Assembly: GCF_001434395.1 (NCBI RefSeq)
Contig: NZ_AZFS01000064.1
Location: 119,620 to 183,619, forward strand
DNA from: Levilactobacillus hammesii DSM 16381
Lineage (GTDB): Bacteria; Bacillota; Bacilli; Lactobacillales; Lactobacillaceae
Length of the DNA stretch: 64,000 bases
Direction: 5' to 3'
Positions 43,413-52,414 of this stretch are shown here, piece after piece (position 1 is the stretch's first letter; the number at the start of each line of letters is the position of its first letter). The notes beneath the pieces are model-generated. The model made no database searches. It saw only the letters and a program-made list of their open reading frames with translations, and had not been told where the DNA came from. A program made the translations under genes and the position numbers.

Positions 43413-45053
43413 ATGAAAAAATGGACGGGTATCGGCTTAGTTGCGGCAGTCATTGCGATGGGATTGGGATTAGCTGCCTGCGGTCAATCAGCTTCGACAA
43501 CTAAGCCTTCGCAGGTCTTAAAATTACCGGCGACAGCGCAACTAGACACCATCGATTTAGCCAAGGCGACCGGCTACGGTCAGACCGGGAACGTGTATGA
43601 AAGTTTTTATCGTCTCGGGAAAAACGGTAAGGTCGCACCTGGCCTGGCGGATTCAGCTAAGGTTTCTCAGGACAAGAAGACCTGGACATTCCACATTCGT
43701 GACAATGCCAAGTGGAGCAATGGGGATAAGATCACGGCCCAGGACTTCGTTTACTCCTGGCGCCGGACGTTAACCCCGGCGACGAAGGCCTCTTATACGA
43801 CGATGTTCTCCGGTATCAAGAATGGGGACAAGATTATTGCCGGCAAAGCCAATCCGGACACCATTGGGATTCACGCCAAGAATCGCCAGACGGTGGTCAT
43901 TCAATTGGACAAGCCCATTGCTTACTTTAAAATTTTGATGGCTTACCCGTTATTTGCCCCGCAAAATGAAAAGGTCGTTAATAAATACGGCAAGAAATAT
44001 GCCACAAAGTCAGAATACATGGTCTACAGTGGTCCCTTTAAGATTTCTAACTGGAGCGGGACCGGTAACACGTGGTCCTTTGTCAAGAATAACCAATACT
44101 GGGATAAGAAAGTGGTGAAGCTTCACCAGATTAATTATCAAGTCGTGACCAATCCCCAAACAGGTTTGAGTTTATACCAGAACAAGAAGCTTGATTTTGC
44201 CCAGTTATCCACGGAACAGGTTAAGAATTACAAGAATAACAGTGCCTTCAAGGAATACCCGTATTCAATTGTGATTCATTTGAAGTATAACTTTAAGGAT
44301 GCCAATCAGGAGAAGCGGCGGATCATGAATAACCGTAACATCCGGCAGGCCATCGCACTTTCCATCGATCGCAGTCAGCTAACTAAGAAGGTGCTGGGGG
44401 ATGGGTCCGTCACACCAACGGGATTCGTTGCGAGTGGCTTGGCCAGCGATCCTAAGACGGGCGAAGATTTTGCCAAGCAACAGACGGTTAAGAACGCGAC
44501 GACTTACGATCCAACCCTGGCTAAGCAGAAATGGGCGGCTGGTTTGAAACAATTGGGGATTAAGAAGGTTAACCTGAATATCTTGGCCGGTAACGATGAC
44601 GTTGCCGCCAGCACGGTGACCCAGTACCTGAAGAGTACGCTGGAAAAGAATCTCAGTGGTTTCAACCTCAAGATTGAAAATGTCCCAGCTTCCGTTGCCC
44701 AGTCTCGGTCGACCAGCGGTGATTTTGACCTTTACCTGTCTCACTGGGGTGCCGACTTCAATGACCCAATCTCCTTCTTGCAGATTCCGGTCAGTTCTAA
44801 TGCACTGAACTACGGTAAGTGGTCGAACAAGCAGTACGACGCGTTGATTGACAAGGCGCAAGGGGCCGATGCCGGCAACAACGAGGCCCGTTGGCACGAC
44901 ATGGTTCAGGCGTCCAAGCTGATCAATAAAGAACAGAGCTTTACGCCACTCTATCAGGCCAACTACGCTTACCTGCAGCGGTCAGACGTTCAGGGCGTGA
45001 TCCACAACACAGCGGGCACGCAATGGAGTTACAAGTTTGCTTACATGAAATAA
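43413..45053 (+). CDS. oppA: Oligopeptide ABC transporter substrate-binding lipoprotein
   Basis: 546 residues. Lipoprotein signal (LGLAACGQ lipobox, Cys near residue 24), then a family 5 solute-binding fold typical of OppA/DppA (WTFHIRDNAKWSNGDKITAQDFVYSWRR). Start: GGGAG at 43397-43401 lies 11 bases before ATG 43413; ATG 43404 is also in frame but too close. No permease or ATPase genes adjoin, so it probably shares a distant Opp transporter. The upstream Cys attenuator suggests it imports Cys-containing peptides or is needed in sulfur limitation. A paralogue lies at 54654-56306. Confidence 0.9.
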   Translation: MKKWTGIGLVAAVIAMGLGLAACGQSASTTKPSQVLKLPATAQLDTIDLAKATGYGQTGNVYESFYRLGKNGKVAPGLADSAKVSQDKKTWTFHIRDNAKWSNGDKITAQDFVYSWRRTLTPATKASYTTMFSGIKNGDKIIAGKANPDTIGIHAKNRQTVVIQLDKPIAYFKILMAYPLFAPQNEKVVNKYGKKYATKSEYMVYSGPFKISNWSGTGNTWSFVKNNQYWDKKVVKLHQINYQVVTNPQTGLSLYQNKKLDFAQLSTEQVKNYKNNSAFKEYPYSIVIHLKYNFKDANQEKRRIMNNRNIRQAIALSIDRSQLTKKVLGDGSVTPTGFVASGLASDPKTGEDFAKQQTVKNATTYDPTLAKQKWAAGLKQLGIKKVNLNILAGNDDVAASTVTQYLKSTLEKNLSGFNLKIENVPASVAQSRSTSGDFDLYLSHWGADFNDPISFLQIPVSSNALNYGKWSNKQYDALIDKAQGADAGNNEARWHDMVQASKLINKEQSFTPLYQANYAYLQRSDVQGVIHNTAGTQWSYKFAYMK

Positions 45054-45188
45054 GCGATGAGACCTTTGCACGGGATGTTGCGAGGCAACGTTCAAGGTGC
45101 GAACACCCTTGAACCCGAGTGACCTTAACTGCAGCGATGGTGGGCATCGCTGACGAGGACAAGCGCGGTTGAAGGGTCATCTCAGATA

Positions 45189-45236
45189 AAATACCGGTAC
45201 GGCTAGACCAAACGCTAGCGGTGCCGGTATTTTTGC
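45189..45236 (+). terminator. Terminator after the OppA-type gene
   Basis: ATACCGG/CCGGTAT and GGCTAG/CTAGC arms, then TTTTT. The 130 bases between the stop codon and this show no other feature. Confidence 0.85.
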
Positions 45237-45327
45237 GATATACGCTGAAGATAAACTGAAAGTACGTAGACTACCAACTACGTTCCAGCTAATAGGCTTT
45301 GGAAAATTCAAGCTAGATTTTAATTTG

Positions 45328-45618
45328 CCTGCGGCCTGAAAAGCGGTCCTCCGGTTAAGGGGGTTCTTAACCCTGACATTGATGTGAACAGCAATTGACT
45401 GGCAACATTCATCCTAGTTTATGGACAACATACTGTGGAGCCGTGAGTGAGCTAAATTTGGGCTCAGCCGTGGGATTTTCCAAGTGTTCTACTTGGAAAA
45501 TGGCGACTTTGAAACGCGGGCTATCGGTTCAAAGCGAGGACCGAGACCGCACTTTGGCTCGGACCGTCCTGCCCACAGCGTCCCGGCCCAAATTTGGCGA
45601 ACGGTAAGGCGGCGTTGT
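45328..45618 (+). repeat. Composite structured repeat R4(partial)-R3, copy A
   Basis: Matches in inverted orientation 51464-51770. The R3 part (45419-45618) is nearly identical to the other copy except at variable stems: CCGAG/CTCGG here, GGGAGAAG/CTTCTCCC there, both between AGCGAGG and GTCCTGCCCAC. The R4 part here is short: the segment between two TCCTCCGG motifs is missing compared with copy B. Confidence 0.65.
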
Positions 45619-45645
45619 GCCACTATGCTGTCGCTAGAAGTGCAA

Positions 45646-45675
45646 GTGACACGTGTCAGTAAAGTTTGGTATCAT
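45646..45675 (+). promoter_or_regulatory. Promoter and operator of the Tag paralogue
   Basis: Perfect palindrome TGACACGTGTCA (45647-45658) overlaps a -35-like GTGACA, with TATCAT (45670-45675) 18 bases further. Confidence 0.55.
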
Positions 45676-45704
45676 GGATAGGCAGACGGAAGGGGACGGA
45701 AACC

Positions 45705-46253
45705 ATGGCAATTGGACCGAACGACGGGCAAGACTGGCACACAGATGGCGTCAAGGAGTATCACGCCTATTTTGGCACGCCGACGCACGATGACCACGTC
45801 CTGTTTGAACTCCTCACGGTGGGGGTTTTTCAAGTGGGACTGAGCTGGCAAGCCGCGGCTAGCAAGCTTCCCGTGTATCGACGCGTCTTTGCCGGGATGG
45901 CCATTCCCCAAGTGGCGGCCTTGATTGATGAGTTGGCCATTCCAGAAATTGCGGCCGATTCCGAGATGATTGGTAATCAGCGGAAGATTCGTGCGGTATT
46001 GAAGAATGCGCGTGCCATCCTGAAAGTTCAGCAGGAGTTTGGTAGTTTCAGTGCCTATCTGTGGGCATTCGTCAACGATACGCCGTTCCTGCTGCCTGCG
46101 GTCACGCGAGATGAAGTGACCAATCAATCCAGCCTCGGCAGTGCGGTAGCCAAGGACTTAAAAAAGCGAGGATTCAGTTTTGTGGGGCCCGTCGTCACAC
46201 ACATGTTTTTACTGGCTGCGGGGATTCTCCGCGAGCAGATTTTGGACGAATAA
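45705..46253 (+). CDS. Tag-like 3-methyladenine glycosylase paralogue lacking the zinc-site cysteines
   Basis: 182 residues. Follows the Tag fold (VLFELLTVGVFQVGLSWQAA, then DLKKRGFSFVGPVVTHMFL), like the tag gene at 33913-34473. But there is no N-terminal CxW, no HxxxC near the end, and no Cys at all in the zinc positions. Either it binds DNA without zinc or has taken another role. ATG 45705 behind AAGGGGA. Located just after a structured repeat, with a palindromic operator. Confidence 0.8.
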   Translation: MAIGPNDGQDWHTDGVKEYHAYFGTPTHDDHVLFELLTVGVFQVGLSWQAAASKLPVYRRVFAGMAIPQVAALIDELAIPEIAADSEMIGNQRKIRAVLKNARAILKVQQEFGSFSAYLWAFVNDTPFLLPAVTRDEVTNQSSLGSAVAKDLKKRGFSFVGPVVTHMFLLAAGILREQILDE

Positions 46254-46365
46254 GTGAAATTTACGTGAGAATTTCTGCGAAGGTGAAACCGATTCGAAGT
46301 CAGTCGTGGCGGTGGAAAGCCGGTGTGACGGGGTTCGTTATAAATATATTTATTGTCGATTTTCC

Positions 46366-46394
46366 TTGACACCGGATTAAAGTTGCATTAGACT
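46366..46394 (+). promoter_or_regulatory. Promoter of the met T-box / metQNI unit
   Basis: TTGACA (46366-46371), 17-base spacer, TAGACT (46389-46394); transcript start near 46401. Confidence 0.8.
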
Positions 46395-46400
46395 TGCAAT

Positions 46401-46697
46401 TAAATTAAGCGATTGAAAACAATGTGATCAGGAGAGTAACCACCGTTAATGGTTTCAAGAGAGCTCGCGTTTTGCTGAAAGCGAGTAACCCACGGCGGGG
46501 TGAAGATGGCCTGAAATGAATTGGTACCGCTAAGTCCTTGTGATGAAGCGGTGATGCTTGGCACTCATTATCGTGCACGCACTTTAAGGCGCAAGCTGGC
46601 GAGTGTTAATGAGGGGTCAGTTTGCATCTGACTTGAATTAGAATGGTACCACGACAGAGTTCGTTTCTATTAATTTAGAAGCGGACTCTTTTCTTTT
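46401..46697 (+). promoter_or_regulatory. T-box leader, methionine specifier
   Basis: Stem I with GAGAGTAACC, a specifier-like loop CTGAAATGAATTGG with ATG at 46516-46518, the T-box itself AGAATGGTACCACG at 46640-46653, and a terminator hairpin after it (AGAGTTCG.. with ..CGGACTCT) and a T run. T-box RNAs sense uncharged tRNA; the ATG specifier and the metQNI genes downstream agree on tRNA-Met. Confidence 0.9.
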
Positions 46698-46764
46698 GGT
46701 CACCGTTTTCTCTCGCAACATTTAAGCAATTATATTATAAATTGGGATAAAGGGGATTTTGAGT

Positions 46765-47577
46765 ATGAAGAAATCATTTAAACGGTTCAGTTGGCTCTTA
46801 GTATTGTTGATTCCATTGTTAATTGTGGCGGGTTGTGGCAAGTCCAGCAGCTCCAGCGACAAGACGGTTAAAGTCGGAATCATGGGTTCAGACGAAAAAA
46901 TCTGGAAACCTATCCAAAAGAAGTTGAAGTCGGAAGGGGTCAACATCAAGCTGGTTACCTTCACGGATTACAACCAGCCTAACGCGGCGTTGACGAACCA
47001 CGAAATTGACATCAACTCATTCCAACACACTTACTTCATGGATCAATGGAACAAGGCGCACAAGAGTGACATCGTCTCCATTGGGAAGACGGTACGCGCA
47101 CCACTACGGTTATACTCCAAGAAGGTTAAGAGCGTTTCTGACATCAAGAAGGGTGCTCAAATTACCATCCCTAATGACTCAACTAACGAAGGCCGGGCCT
47201 TACATTTATTGCAATCTGCTGGCTTAATCAAGGTTGATTCCAAGGTGGCTTTACCAACGCCTAAGAACATTACGCAAAACAAGTTAAACTTGAAGGTTAC
47301 GGCCGTTGACGCTGCTCAGACGCCACGTTCATTGACCGATGCAGCTGGTGCCGTAATCAACAACGAATTCGCTGCTGAAGCTAAGTTGCCAAACAGCGAA
47401 ACCATTTACAAGGAAAAGCTGAACAAGGCTTCTATTCCTTACGTCAACATCATTGCGGCTAACAAGTCTGACAAGAACAACAAGACTTACAAGAAGATTG
47501 TGAAGGCTTACCAATCTGAAGCCACGAAGAAGTTAATCAAGAAGTACTTCCACGGCTTGTCCGTTCCTGCTTGGTAA
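46765..47577 (+). CDS. metQ: Methionine ABC transporter substrate-binding lipoprotein MetQ
   Basis: 270 residues. Lipobox LLIVAGCGKSS gives the lipid-anchored Cys near residue 20; NlpA/MetQ family features VKVGIMGSDEKIWKPIQKKL, NSFQHTYFM and NEFAAEAKL. Binds D/L-methionine at the membrane outer face for MetNI. ATG 46765 behind AGGGG. Methionine T-box precedes it. A 250-base gap with a hairpin separates it from metN. Confidence 0.92.
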   Translation: MKKSFKRFSWLLVLLIPLLIVAGCGKSSSSSDKTVKVGIMGSDEKIWKPIQKKLKSEGVNIKLVTFTDYNQPNAALTNHEIDINSFQHTYFMDQWNKAHKSDIVSIGKTVRAPLRLYSKKVKSVSDIKKGAQITIPNDSTNEGRALHLLQSAGLIKVDSKVALPTPKNITQNKLNLKVTAVDAAQTPRSLTDAAGAVINNEFAAEAKLPNSETIYKEKLNKASIPYVNIIAANKSDKNNKTYKKIVKAYQSEATKKLIKKYFHGLSVPAW

Positions 47578-47645
47578 ACAATACGTATTATAGTAGGTTT
47601 GGGTTGCCACTGCGGGTTTAAAAGCACGTGGCCACTTAACCAACG

Positions 47646-47727
47646 TCCCTGAGTTAAAGACTTTCAGGCACCGCGCTGCGCCGATGATGTTATCCTCACA
47701 GCACGGTGCCTGATCGCTGTCAGGGTA
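47646..47727 (+). repeat. Nested hairpin between metQ and metN
   Basis: CAGGCACCG and CGGTGCCTG pair around an internal CGCTG/CAGC segment, and outside CCCTGA pairs with TCAGGG. No T run follows, so it may be a processing or stability element within the met transcript. Nothing else is seen in the 256-base gap. Confidence 0.5.
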
Positions 47728-47833
47728 GAAAAATGACTGAGCGAAAAAATTCAACTTGCAACGGGCGGCAGGGGTATTAAGATAAGTAGAGAGAAAAAAT
47801 TGCCAGCATAGGGCGAGTAAGGAGAACGAAGAT

Positions 47834-48895
47834 TTGACTAATGAAGCGATTATTCAGTTAAAAGATATCGACGTCACCTTCCATAATAAGGGGCAGACCG
47901 TTGAAGCTGTCAAGAAGGTTTCTTTGACGGTCAACCGGGGCGACATCTACGGTGTTGTTGGGTATTCTGGTGCCGGGAAGAGTACGTTGGTGCGGGTGAT
48001 TAACCGGCTCCAGCGGCCAACTGCTGGTTCCGTTGAGGTGAACGGCCAGGACATTCTGAACCTGTCATCCCGCGATTTGCGGACGGCACGAACGAAGATT
48101 GGTATGATTTTTCAACACTTTAACTTAATGGCCTCCCGCACGATTGCGGATAACGTGGGCTACCCGCTTAAGGGGCGGTTGTCCCATGAGAACCGAAAGA
48201 AAAAAGTGGCCCACTTATTAGACCTAGTTGGCCTCAGCGAAAAGGCGGAAGATTACCCCGCCCAATTGTCTGGTGGTCAAAAGCAACGGGTGGCCATTGC
48301 CCGTGCTTTGGCCAACGACCCCGAGATTCTGATCAGTGATGAAGCCACCAGCGCGTTGGACCCCAAGACGACTTCCTCAATTCTGGCGCTGTTGAAGCGT
48401 TTGAATAAGGAGTTAGGCCTTACCGTGGTTCTGATTACCCATGAAATGGAAGCCGTGAAGGAAATCTGTAACAAGGTTGCCGTCATGGAAGATGGGAAAA
48501 TCATCGAACGTGGGGACTTGGTCTCGATCTTCAGTCGGCCACAAAAGCCACTGACCCAAGACTTTATCAACACGGCGACCCAGATTAATCAGGCCTTGGA
48601 AAAGATCTTCCGGCAGGCCGATTCGCTCAACCTCAGCGAAAGTCAGCAGTTGGTTCAACTCCAGTATGTGGGAGCGAGCACCGATGCCCCACTGATTACG
48701 GAGCTGTACAAGCGTTACGGGGTTGTTTCCAACATTTTATATGGGAACGTCGAAATTCTGCAAGACACGCCATTGGGAAACCTGATTGTGGTTATGTCAG
48801 GGGAACCCGATAAGTTGGCGGCCGCTTGGCAATACTGTCAGGATGCTGGGATTAACATTACGCATTTAAATCCTAATGATACGGAGGTGGCCTAG
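47834..48895 (+). CDS. metN: Methionine ABC transporter ATP-binding protein MetN
   Basis: 353 residues: Walker [10 protein letters not shown], signature SGGQKQR, Walker [13 protein letters not shown], and the C-terminal NIL/ACT-like domain (about 275-350) that lets MetN be inhibited by internal methionine. TTG start behind AAGGAGAA. Followed directly by metI. Confidence 0.93.
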   Translation: MTNEAIIQLKDIDVTFHNKGQTVEAVKKVSLTVNRGDIYGVVGYSGAGKSTLVRVINRLQRPTAGSVEVNGQDILNLSSRDLRTARTKIGMIFQHFNLMASRTIADNVGYPLKGRLSHENRKKKVAHLLDLVGLSEKAEDYPAQLSGGQKQRVAIARALANDPEILISDEATSALDPKTTSSILALLKRLNKELGLTVVLITHEMEAVKEICNKVAVMEDGKIIERGDLVSIFSRPQKPLTQDFINTATQINQALEKIFRQADSLNLSESQQLVQLQYVGASTDAPLITELYKRYGVVSNILYGNVEILQDTPLGNLIVVMSGEPDKLAAAWQYCQDAGINITHLNPNDTEVA

Positions 48896-49579
48896 ATGAG
48901 CTTTTTAGCGAAGTATTTTCCCAATGCAGTGACGATGAAGGGTGACTTTATCCAAGCAACGGGTGAGACGCTGTACATGACGGCCATCACCGCCATTGTA
49001 GCTGGGGTTATTGGAATGGCGATTGGGATTGGGTTAATTGTGACCCAACCCGGTGGTATTTTGGAAAATCGCGTTATTTATAATATTCTGGATAAGATCG
49101 TCAATCTTTGCCGGTCCATTCCTTTCGTTATCTTACTGGCCGTGATCGCACCACTGACACGGATCATTGTGGGAACGGCGATTGGGACGACTGCAGCGAT
49201 TGTCCCATTGGTTATTGGCTCGGCGCCGTTCTATGCGCGTCAGATTCAAAATGCCTTGGCCGAAGTTGACCGGGGTGTGATTGAGGCGGCTGAATCCGTG
49301 GGATCTGGTCCGATTGCCATTATCTTCCGTGTCTACTTAAAGGAAGGTCTGGCCGATATTATTCGGTCTTCCGTCCTAACGCTGATCAGTCTGATTGACC
49401 TGACCGCGATGGCTGGTGCCATCGGGGGTGGTGGCTTGGGTAACTTGGCCATCAACGTGGGTTACAGTCGGTTTGAATCGGATGTCACGATTATGGCAAT
49501 GTTGATTATCTTAGTGATTGTTTTTGCCATTCAATTAATTGGTGATTTACTGGCCCGGCACGTGGATCACACGGCCTAG
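48896..49579 (+). CDS. metI: Methionine ABC transporter permease MetI
   Basis: 227 residues, five to six helices, with the ABC permease cytoplasmic loop AESVGSGPIAIIFRVYLKEGL. ATG begins on the base after the metN stop. Together with MetQ and MetN it imports methionine. Confidence 0.93.
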   Translation: MSFLAKYFPNAVTMKGDFIQATGETLYMTAITAIVAGVIGMAIGIGLIVTQPGGILENRVIYNILDKIVNLCRSIPFVILLAVIAPLTRIIVGTAIGTTAAIVPLVIGSAPFYARQIQNALAEVDRGVIEAAESVGSGPIAIIFRVYLKEGLADIIRSSVLTLISLIDLTAMAGAIGGGGLGNLAINVGYSRFESDVTIMAMLIILVIVFAIQLIGDLLARHVDHTA

Positions 49580-49590
49580 GGTCGCACATG

Positions 49591-49626
49591 AAGTGGGAGC
49601 AGCTCGTTGCGAGTTGCTCCCATTTT
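49591..49626 (+). terminator. Terminator of the met operon
   Basis: GGGAGCA and TGCTCCC arms with inner AGCTCG/CGAGT pairing, then ATTTT. Confidence 0.75.
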
Positions 49627-49741
49627 GGGTAGTTTAGTCGTTCAACCTGTAGATATGACTAAATAAATTGCCAAAGGGCTAAACTTTTCACCATTTCATC
49701 ATCATATTCTAATGAATATCGGGTAAAATTGGAGAATTATA

Positions 49742-50713
49742 ATGCACGCCGTGAGTGTGAGAGAGAAAGGATTCACAGGTTTGAAAAATTCAGAGGTATC
49801 GACGGGAAACGTCATTAAGGGTATTTTCTGGGCCACCATCGCTTCAGGGATGTTTGGGGTCTCCGGAACCGTTTTACAGTTTATTTCACAGGGGCAATCC
49901 ATTCCCGTTGGCTGGTTCCTATCAGCGCGGACGATGGGCGCCGGGGTGGTTTTACTGGCCATCAGTTTGATTCTTTATGGTAAGCAGACATTTACGATCT
50001 TTCGTAGTTGGCGTGAAATCGCTTGGTTATTGGCCTATGCCTTGATCGGGTTGGGCGCAAACCTGCTGACCTTTTACATTGCCGTGCAGACAGGGAATGC
50101 AGCGGGAGCAACGATTCTACAATACTTAAGTCCCTTATTTATCGTGCTGGGAAGCTTGCTCTTTAAGCATGAGCGACCACTGCGAAGTGACGTGATTGCC
50201 TTCGTTGTTGCCATGGTCGGAGTTTTCTTGGCTATCACGCGGGGAGACTTTTCACAATTGGCCATTCCGCTGAACTCCATCTTGTGGGGGATTGGTTCTG
50301 GGATTACGGCTGCCTGTTACGTGGTGTTACCGCGGAACTTGGTTCGTGACGACGGACATGCTCCCATCACGGTACTCGGCTGGGGAACGTTTATTGCCGG
50401 AATCGTCTTCAATATTCACCAGCCGGTTTGGGTCAATACGCCACCGTTGACGGGAACACTGTTGGCCTCAATGGCAACGGTGATCTTGTTCGGGACGATT
50501 TTGCCCTTCTCACTATTGCTGTATAGCTCACACTTTGCGCCATCGGATGTGATCAGTATCGTGGATGCCGTCCAGCCAGTGGTGACGTTCATTCTGTCTA
50601 TTATTTTCTTAAGCCTCGCGATCTCTACAGCCGAAGTTATCGGGTCTGTTTTGGTGATTGTGGCCATTTATTTACTCCAACGGGGTCGACGAAAGGTCGA
50701 AAAAGGGTTTTAA
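49742..50713 (+). CDS. EamA/RhaT-type drug/metabolite transporter
   Basis: 323 residues, ten helices in two EamA repeats (ATIASGMFGVSGTVLQFI; and GTILPFSLLLYSSHFAPSDVISIVDAVQPV). GGAG seven bases before ATG 49742; a TTG at 49780 would be an alternative. Exports or imports an unknown small metabolite. A phosphatase gene follows 25 bases later. Confidence 0.88.
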   Translation: MHAVSVREKGFTGLKNSEVSTGNVIKGIFWATIASGMFGVSGTVLQFISQGQSIPVGWFLSARTMGAGVVLLAISLILYGKQTFTIFRSWREIAWLLAYALIGLGANLLTFYIAVQTGNAAGATILQYLSPLFIVLGSLLFKHERPLRSDVIAFVVAMVGVFLAITRGDFSQLAIPLNSILWGIGSGITAACYVVLPRNLVRDDGHAPITVLGWGTFIAGIVFNIHQPVWVNTPPLTGTLLASMATVILFGTILPFSLLLYSSHFAPSDVISIVDAVQPVVTFILSIIFLSLAISTAEVIGSVLVIVAIYLLQRGRRKVEKGF

Positions 50714-50738
50714 TGGGAAATGAGGAAGTGACTGAGAA

Positions 50739-51359
50739 ATGACAACTTTCGATTGGGTTCGCCACGGGCAAACGCAAGCCAACGTGGATCAAATTATGCA
50801 AGGCCAATTGGACACGACGGTGACCCATTTGACGGTTCGTGGTTTACAGCAAGCGGAGCACCTGGCACAGTGGTTGCATGCGCAGCGCTACGACCAGTTG
50901 ATTAGCAGTCCGCTACACCGGACACGACAAACAACGGCGGCGCTGACAACAATGTTGAGTCTTACACCGTCGTTTGATGAACGGTTGATGGAGGCCGACT
51001 ATGGTGACTGGACGGGAAAGAGTCTTCCGGTCATTAGTGAGCAGCGGCCAGAGGATTTTGATGCCGTTACGGGTGAAGCCCTTCCCGATGTTTTGGCAAC
51101 GGTGGGCGGCGAGTCTTACCTGGCGATTCAACGGCGGGTTGGCCAGTGGCTGGCCGAGCAGGTCGTGGATCATCCGAATGATCATATCCTGGTGGTGAGT
51201 CACGGGTTAACGATCAAGGCGACGGCTCTGTTGATGCTGGCGTCTCCGGCGACGACCGCTTTACCAGAACCCACCAATACCAGCGTGACACGCATGGTGA
51301 TTGATCCGGCGACGGGGCACCGTTACCTCCAGTTCTACGGTGTCAGTCCACAACTTTAA
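50739..51359 (+). CDS. Histidine phosphatase (phosphoglycerate mutase-like)
   Basis: 206 residues. RHG motif with the phosphorylated His (WVRHGQTQANVDQIMQGQLD), LISSPLHRTRQTTAAL, Glu in LMEADYGDWTGK, and catalytic His in VVSHGLTIK. Of the GpmB/PhoE-like phosphatase group rather than a true mutase; substrate not known. Ends with a terminator. Confidence 0.9.
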   Translation: MTTFDWVRHGQTQANVDQIMQGQLDTTVTHLTVRGLQQAEHLAQWLHAQRYDQLISSPLHRTRQTTAALTTMLSLTPSFDERLMEADYGDWTGKSLPVISEQRPEDFDAVTGEALPDVLATVGGESYLAIQRRVGQWLAEQVVDHPNDHILVVSHGLTIKATALLMLASPATTALPEPTNTSVTRMVIDPATGHRYLQFYGVSPQL

Positions 51360-51370
51360 ACTTAAACACA

Positions 51371-51412
51371 AGCCCCGCTATCCAGACTGTTCTGGATAAC
51401 GGGGCTTTTACT
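51371..51412 (+). terminator. Terminator after the phosphatase
   Basis: AAGCCCCG-TATCCAGA and TCTGGATA-CGGGGCTT arms followed by TTT. Confidence 0.85.
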
Positions 51413-51463
51413 GATTGGTTGAAAATACTTGTGAATGTCGAAGCTACGCAGCAGGGTAGCGGT

Positions 51464-51900
51464 TGGCCGCCTTACCGTTCGCCAAATTTGGACTGGAACG
51501 CGGTGGGCAGGACGGGAGAAGCCTGAAGAGCGGTCTTCTCCCTCGCTTTGAGCCGAAAAAAATCACGTCTCAAAGTCGCCATTTTCCAAGTAGCCCACTT
51601 GGAAAATCCCACGGCTGATCCCAAATTTAGCTCACTCACGGCTCCACGACAGGTTGTCCATAACCTGGGATGAACGTTGCCAGCTCAACGATGTCCACAA
51701 CAATGCTAGGGAAAAGAACTTTCTTAACCGGAGGAGGCCAGAGATGGAGGCAGCCGTGACGACGGTGTTAGCCGATGGTCTTCGGCTTACAGCGTGGGAC
51801 GTGTTTGGAGACCGGTGAACTCTGCCGGACTTCAAACCGAGCCGGAGGACCGCTTCTCAGGCCGCAGGCGGTCCCCACAGCGCCGGAATCTCTGGCAGCC
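51464..51900 (-). repeat. Composite structured repeat R4-R3, copy B (inverted)
   Basis: Read on the minus strand: R4 (51900 to 51722), a linker, then R3 (51663 to 51464). R3 and the linker match 45353-45618 in reverse; R4 matches 15930-16125 in reverse. R4 outer arms are CCAGAGAT (51738-51745) and ATCTCTGG (51888-51895). No ORF is convincing. With the 45.3 kb copy it forms inverted repeats around a 5.8 kb block. Confidence 0.65.
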
Positions 51901-51975
51901 GCAGGTGGGTGGCGACTGCCTTTTTTAATTTCAATTCTCCATTGGTGGAAAGTTTATAAGGTAAAGTGGGCAACA

Positions 51976-52013
51976 AAAATAACCCCACCGAAAACGGCAG
52001 GGTTATTTTTAGG
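51976..52013. terminator. Bidirectional terminator before the 71-residue gene
   Basis: AATAACCC and GGGTTATT arms around CCACCGAAAACGGCA, A run and T run outside. Confidence 0.75.
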
Positions 52014-52026
52014 TTGAAACAGCCGG

Positions 52027-52242
52027 TTACTTCTTGAGGTTGTCTTCCACGTAAGAACGAACTTCATCGTCGGACTTAGCGTCGATTTCCTTCATTGAAG
52101 CTTCAGTTTCATCGGTGTTGTGACCATTGGATTCCATGAAGTGATCCCAAAGAGCGTCACGAACAGGTAACGTTGCATCGGACCAGTCAAATACTTCGTT
52201 CATCTTTTCATCCAATAAAGCAGTCTTTTCTACAACAGCCAT
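52027..52242 (-). CDS. Small acidic protein of unknown function
   Basis: 71 residues from ATG 52242 (GGAGG eight bases upstream); longer in-frame starts lack a ribosome binding site. Very acidic, ending DAKSDDEVRSYVEDNLKK, with DWSDATLPVRDALWDHFMES in the middle; likely a single helical soluble domain. Similar small acidic proteins are common in lactobacilli, function not known to me. Confidence 0.75.
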   Translation of the reverse strand: MAVVEKTALLDEKMNEVFDWSDATLPVRDALWDHFMESNGHNTDETEASMKEIDAKSDDEVRSYVEDNLKK

Positions 52243-52414
52243 AACCATTACCTCCAAAAAAATTTTGGGGTCAGCGGATCTGTGATTGGCATGGGTACCA
52301 CCGGCTTCAACTTTCATGGTAGTCCTTTAAAACGGAAATGGTAAATATTTTGTCTAATTCCTCGAAAAGATTGCTGGTGAAGCGGCTTATCTTAAAACGG
52401 GTTAATTAGATGGT

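Noticed and set aside
45484..45681. Plus-strand frames over the R3 repeat
   Set aside because: Not kept in the inverted copy at 51.5 kb and no ribosome binding site.
52277..52317. GGTGGTACC on the minus strand, like a T-box core
   Set aside because: No stem I, specifier or terminator accompanies it and the downstream gene is not amino acid related.
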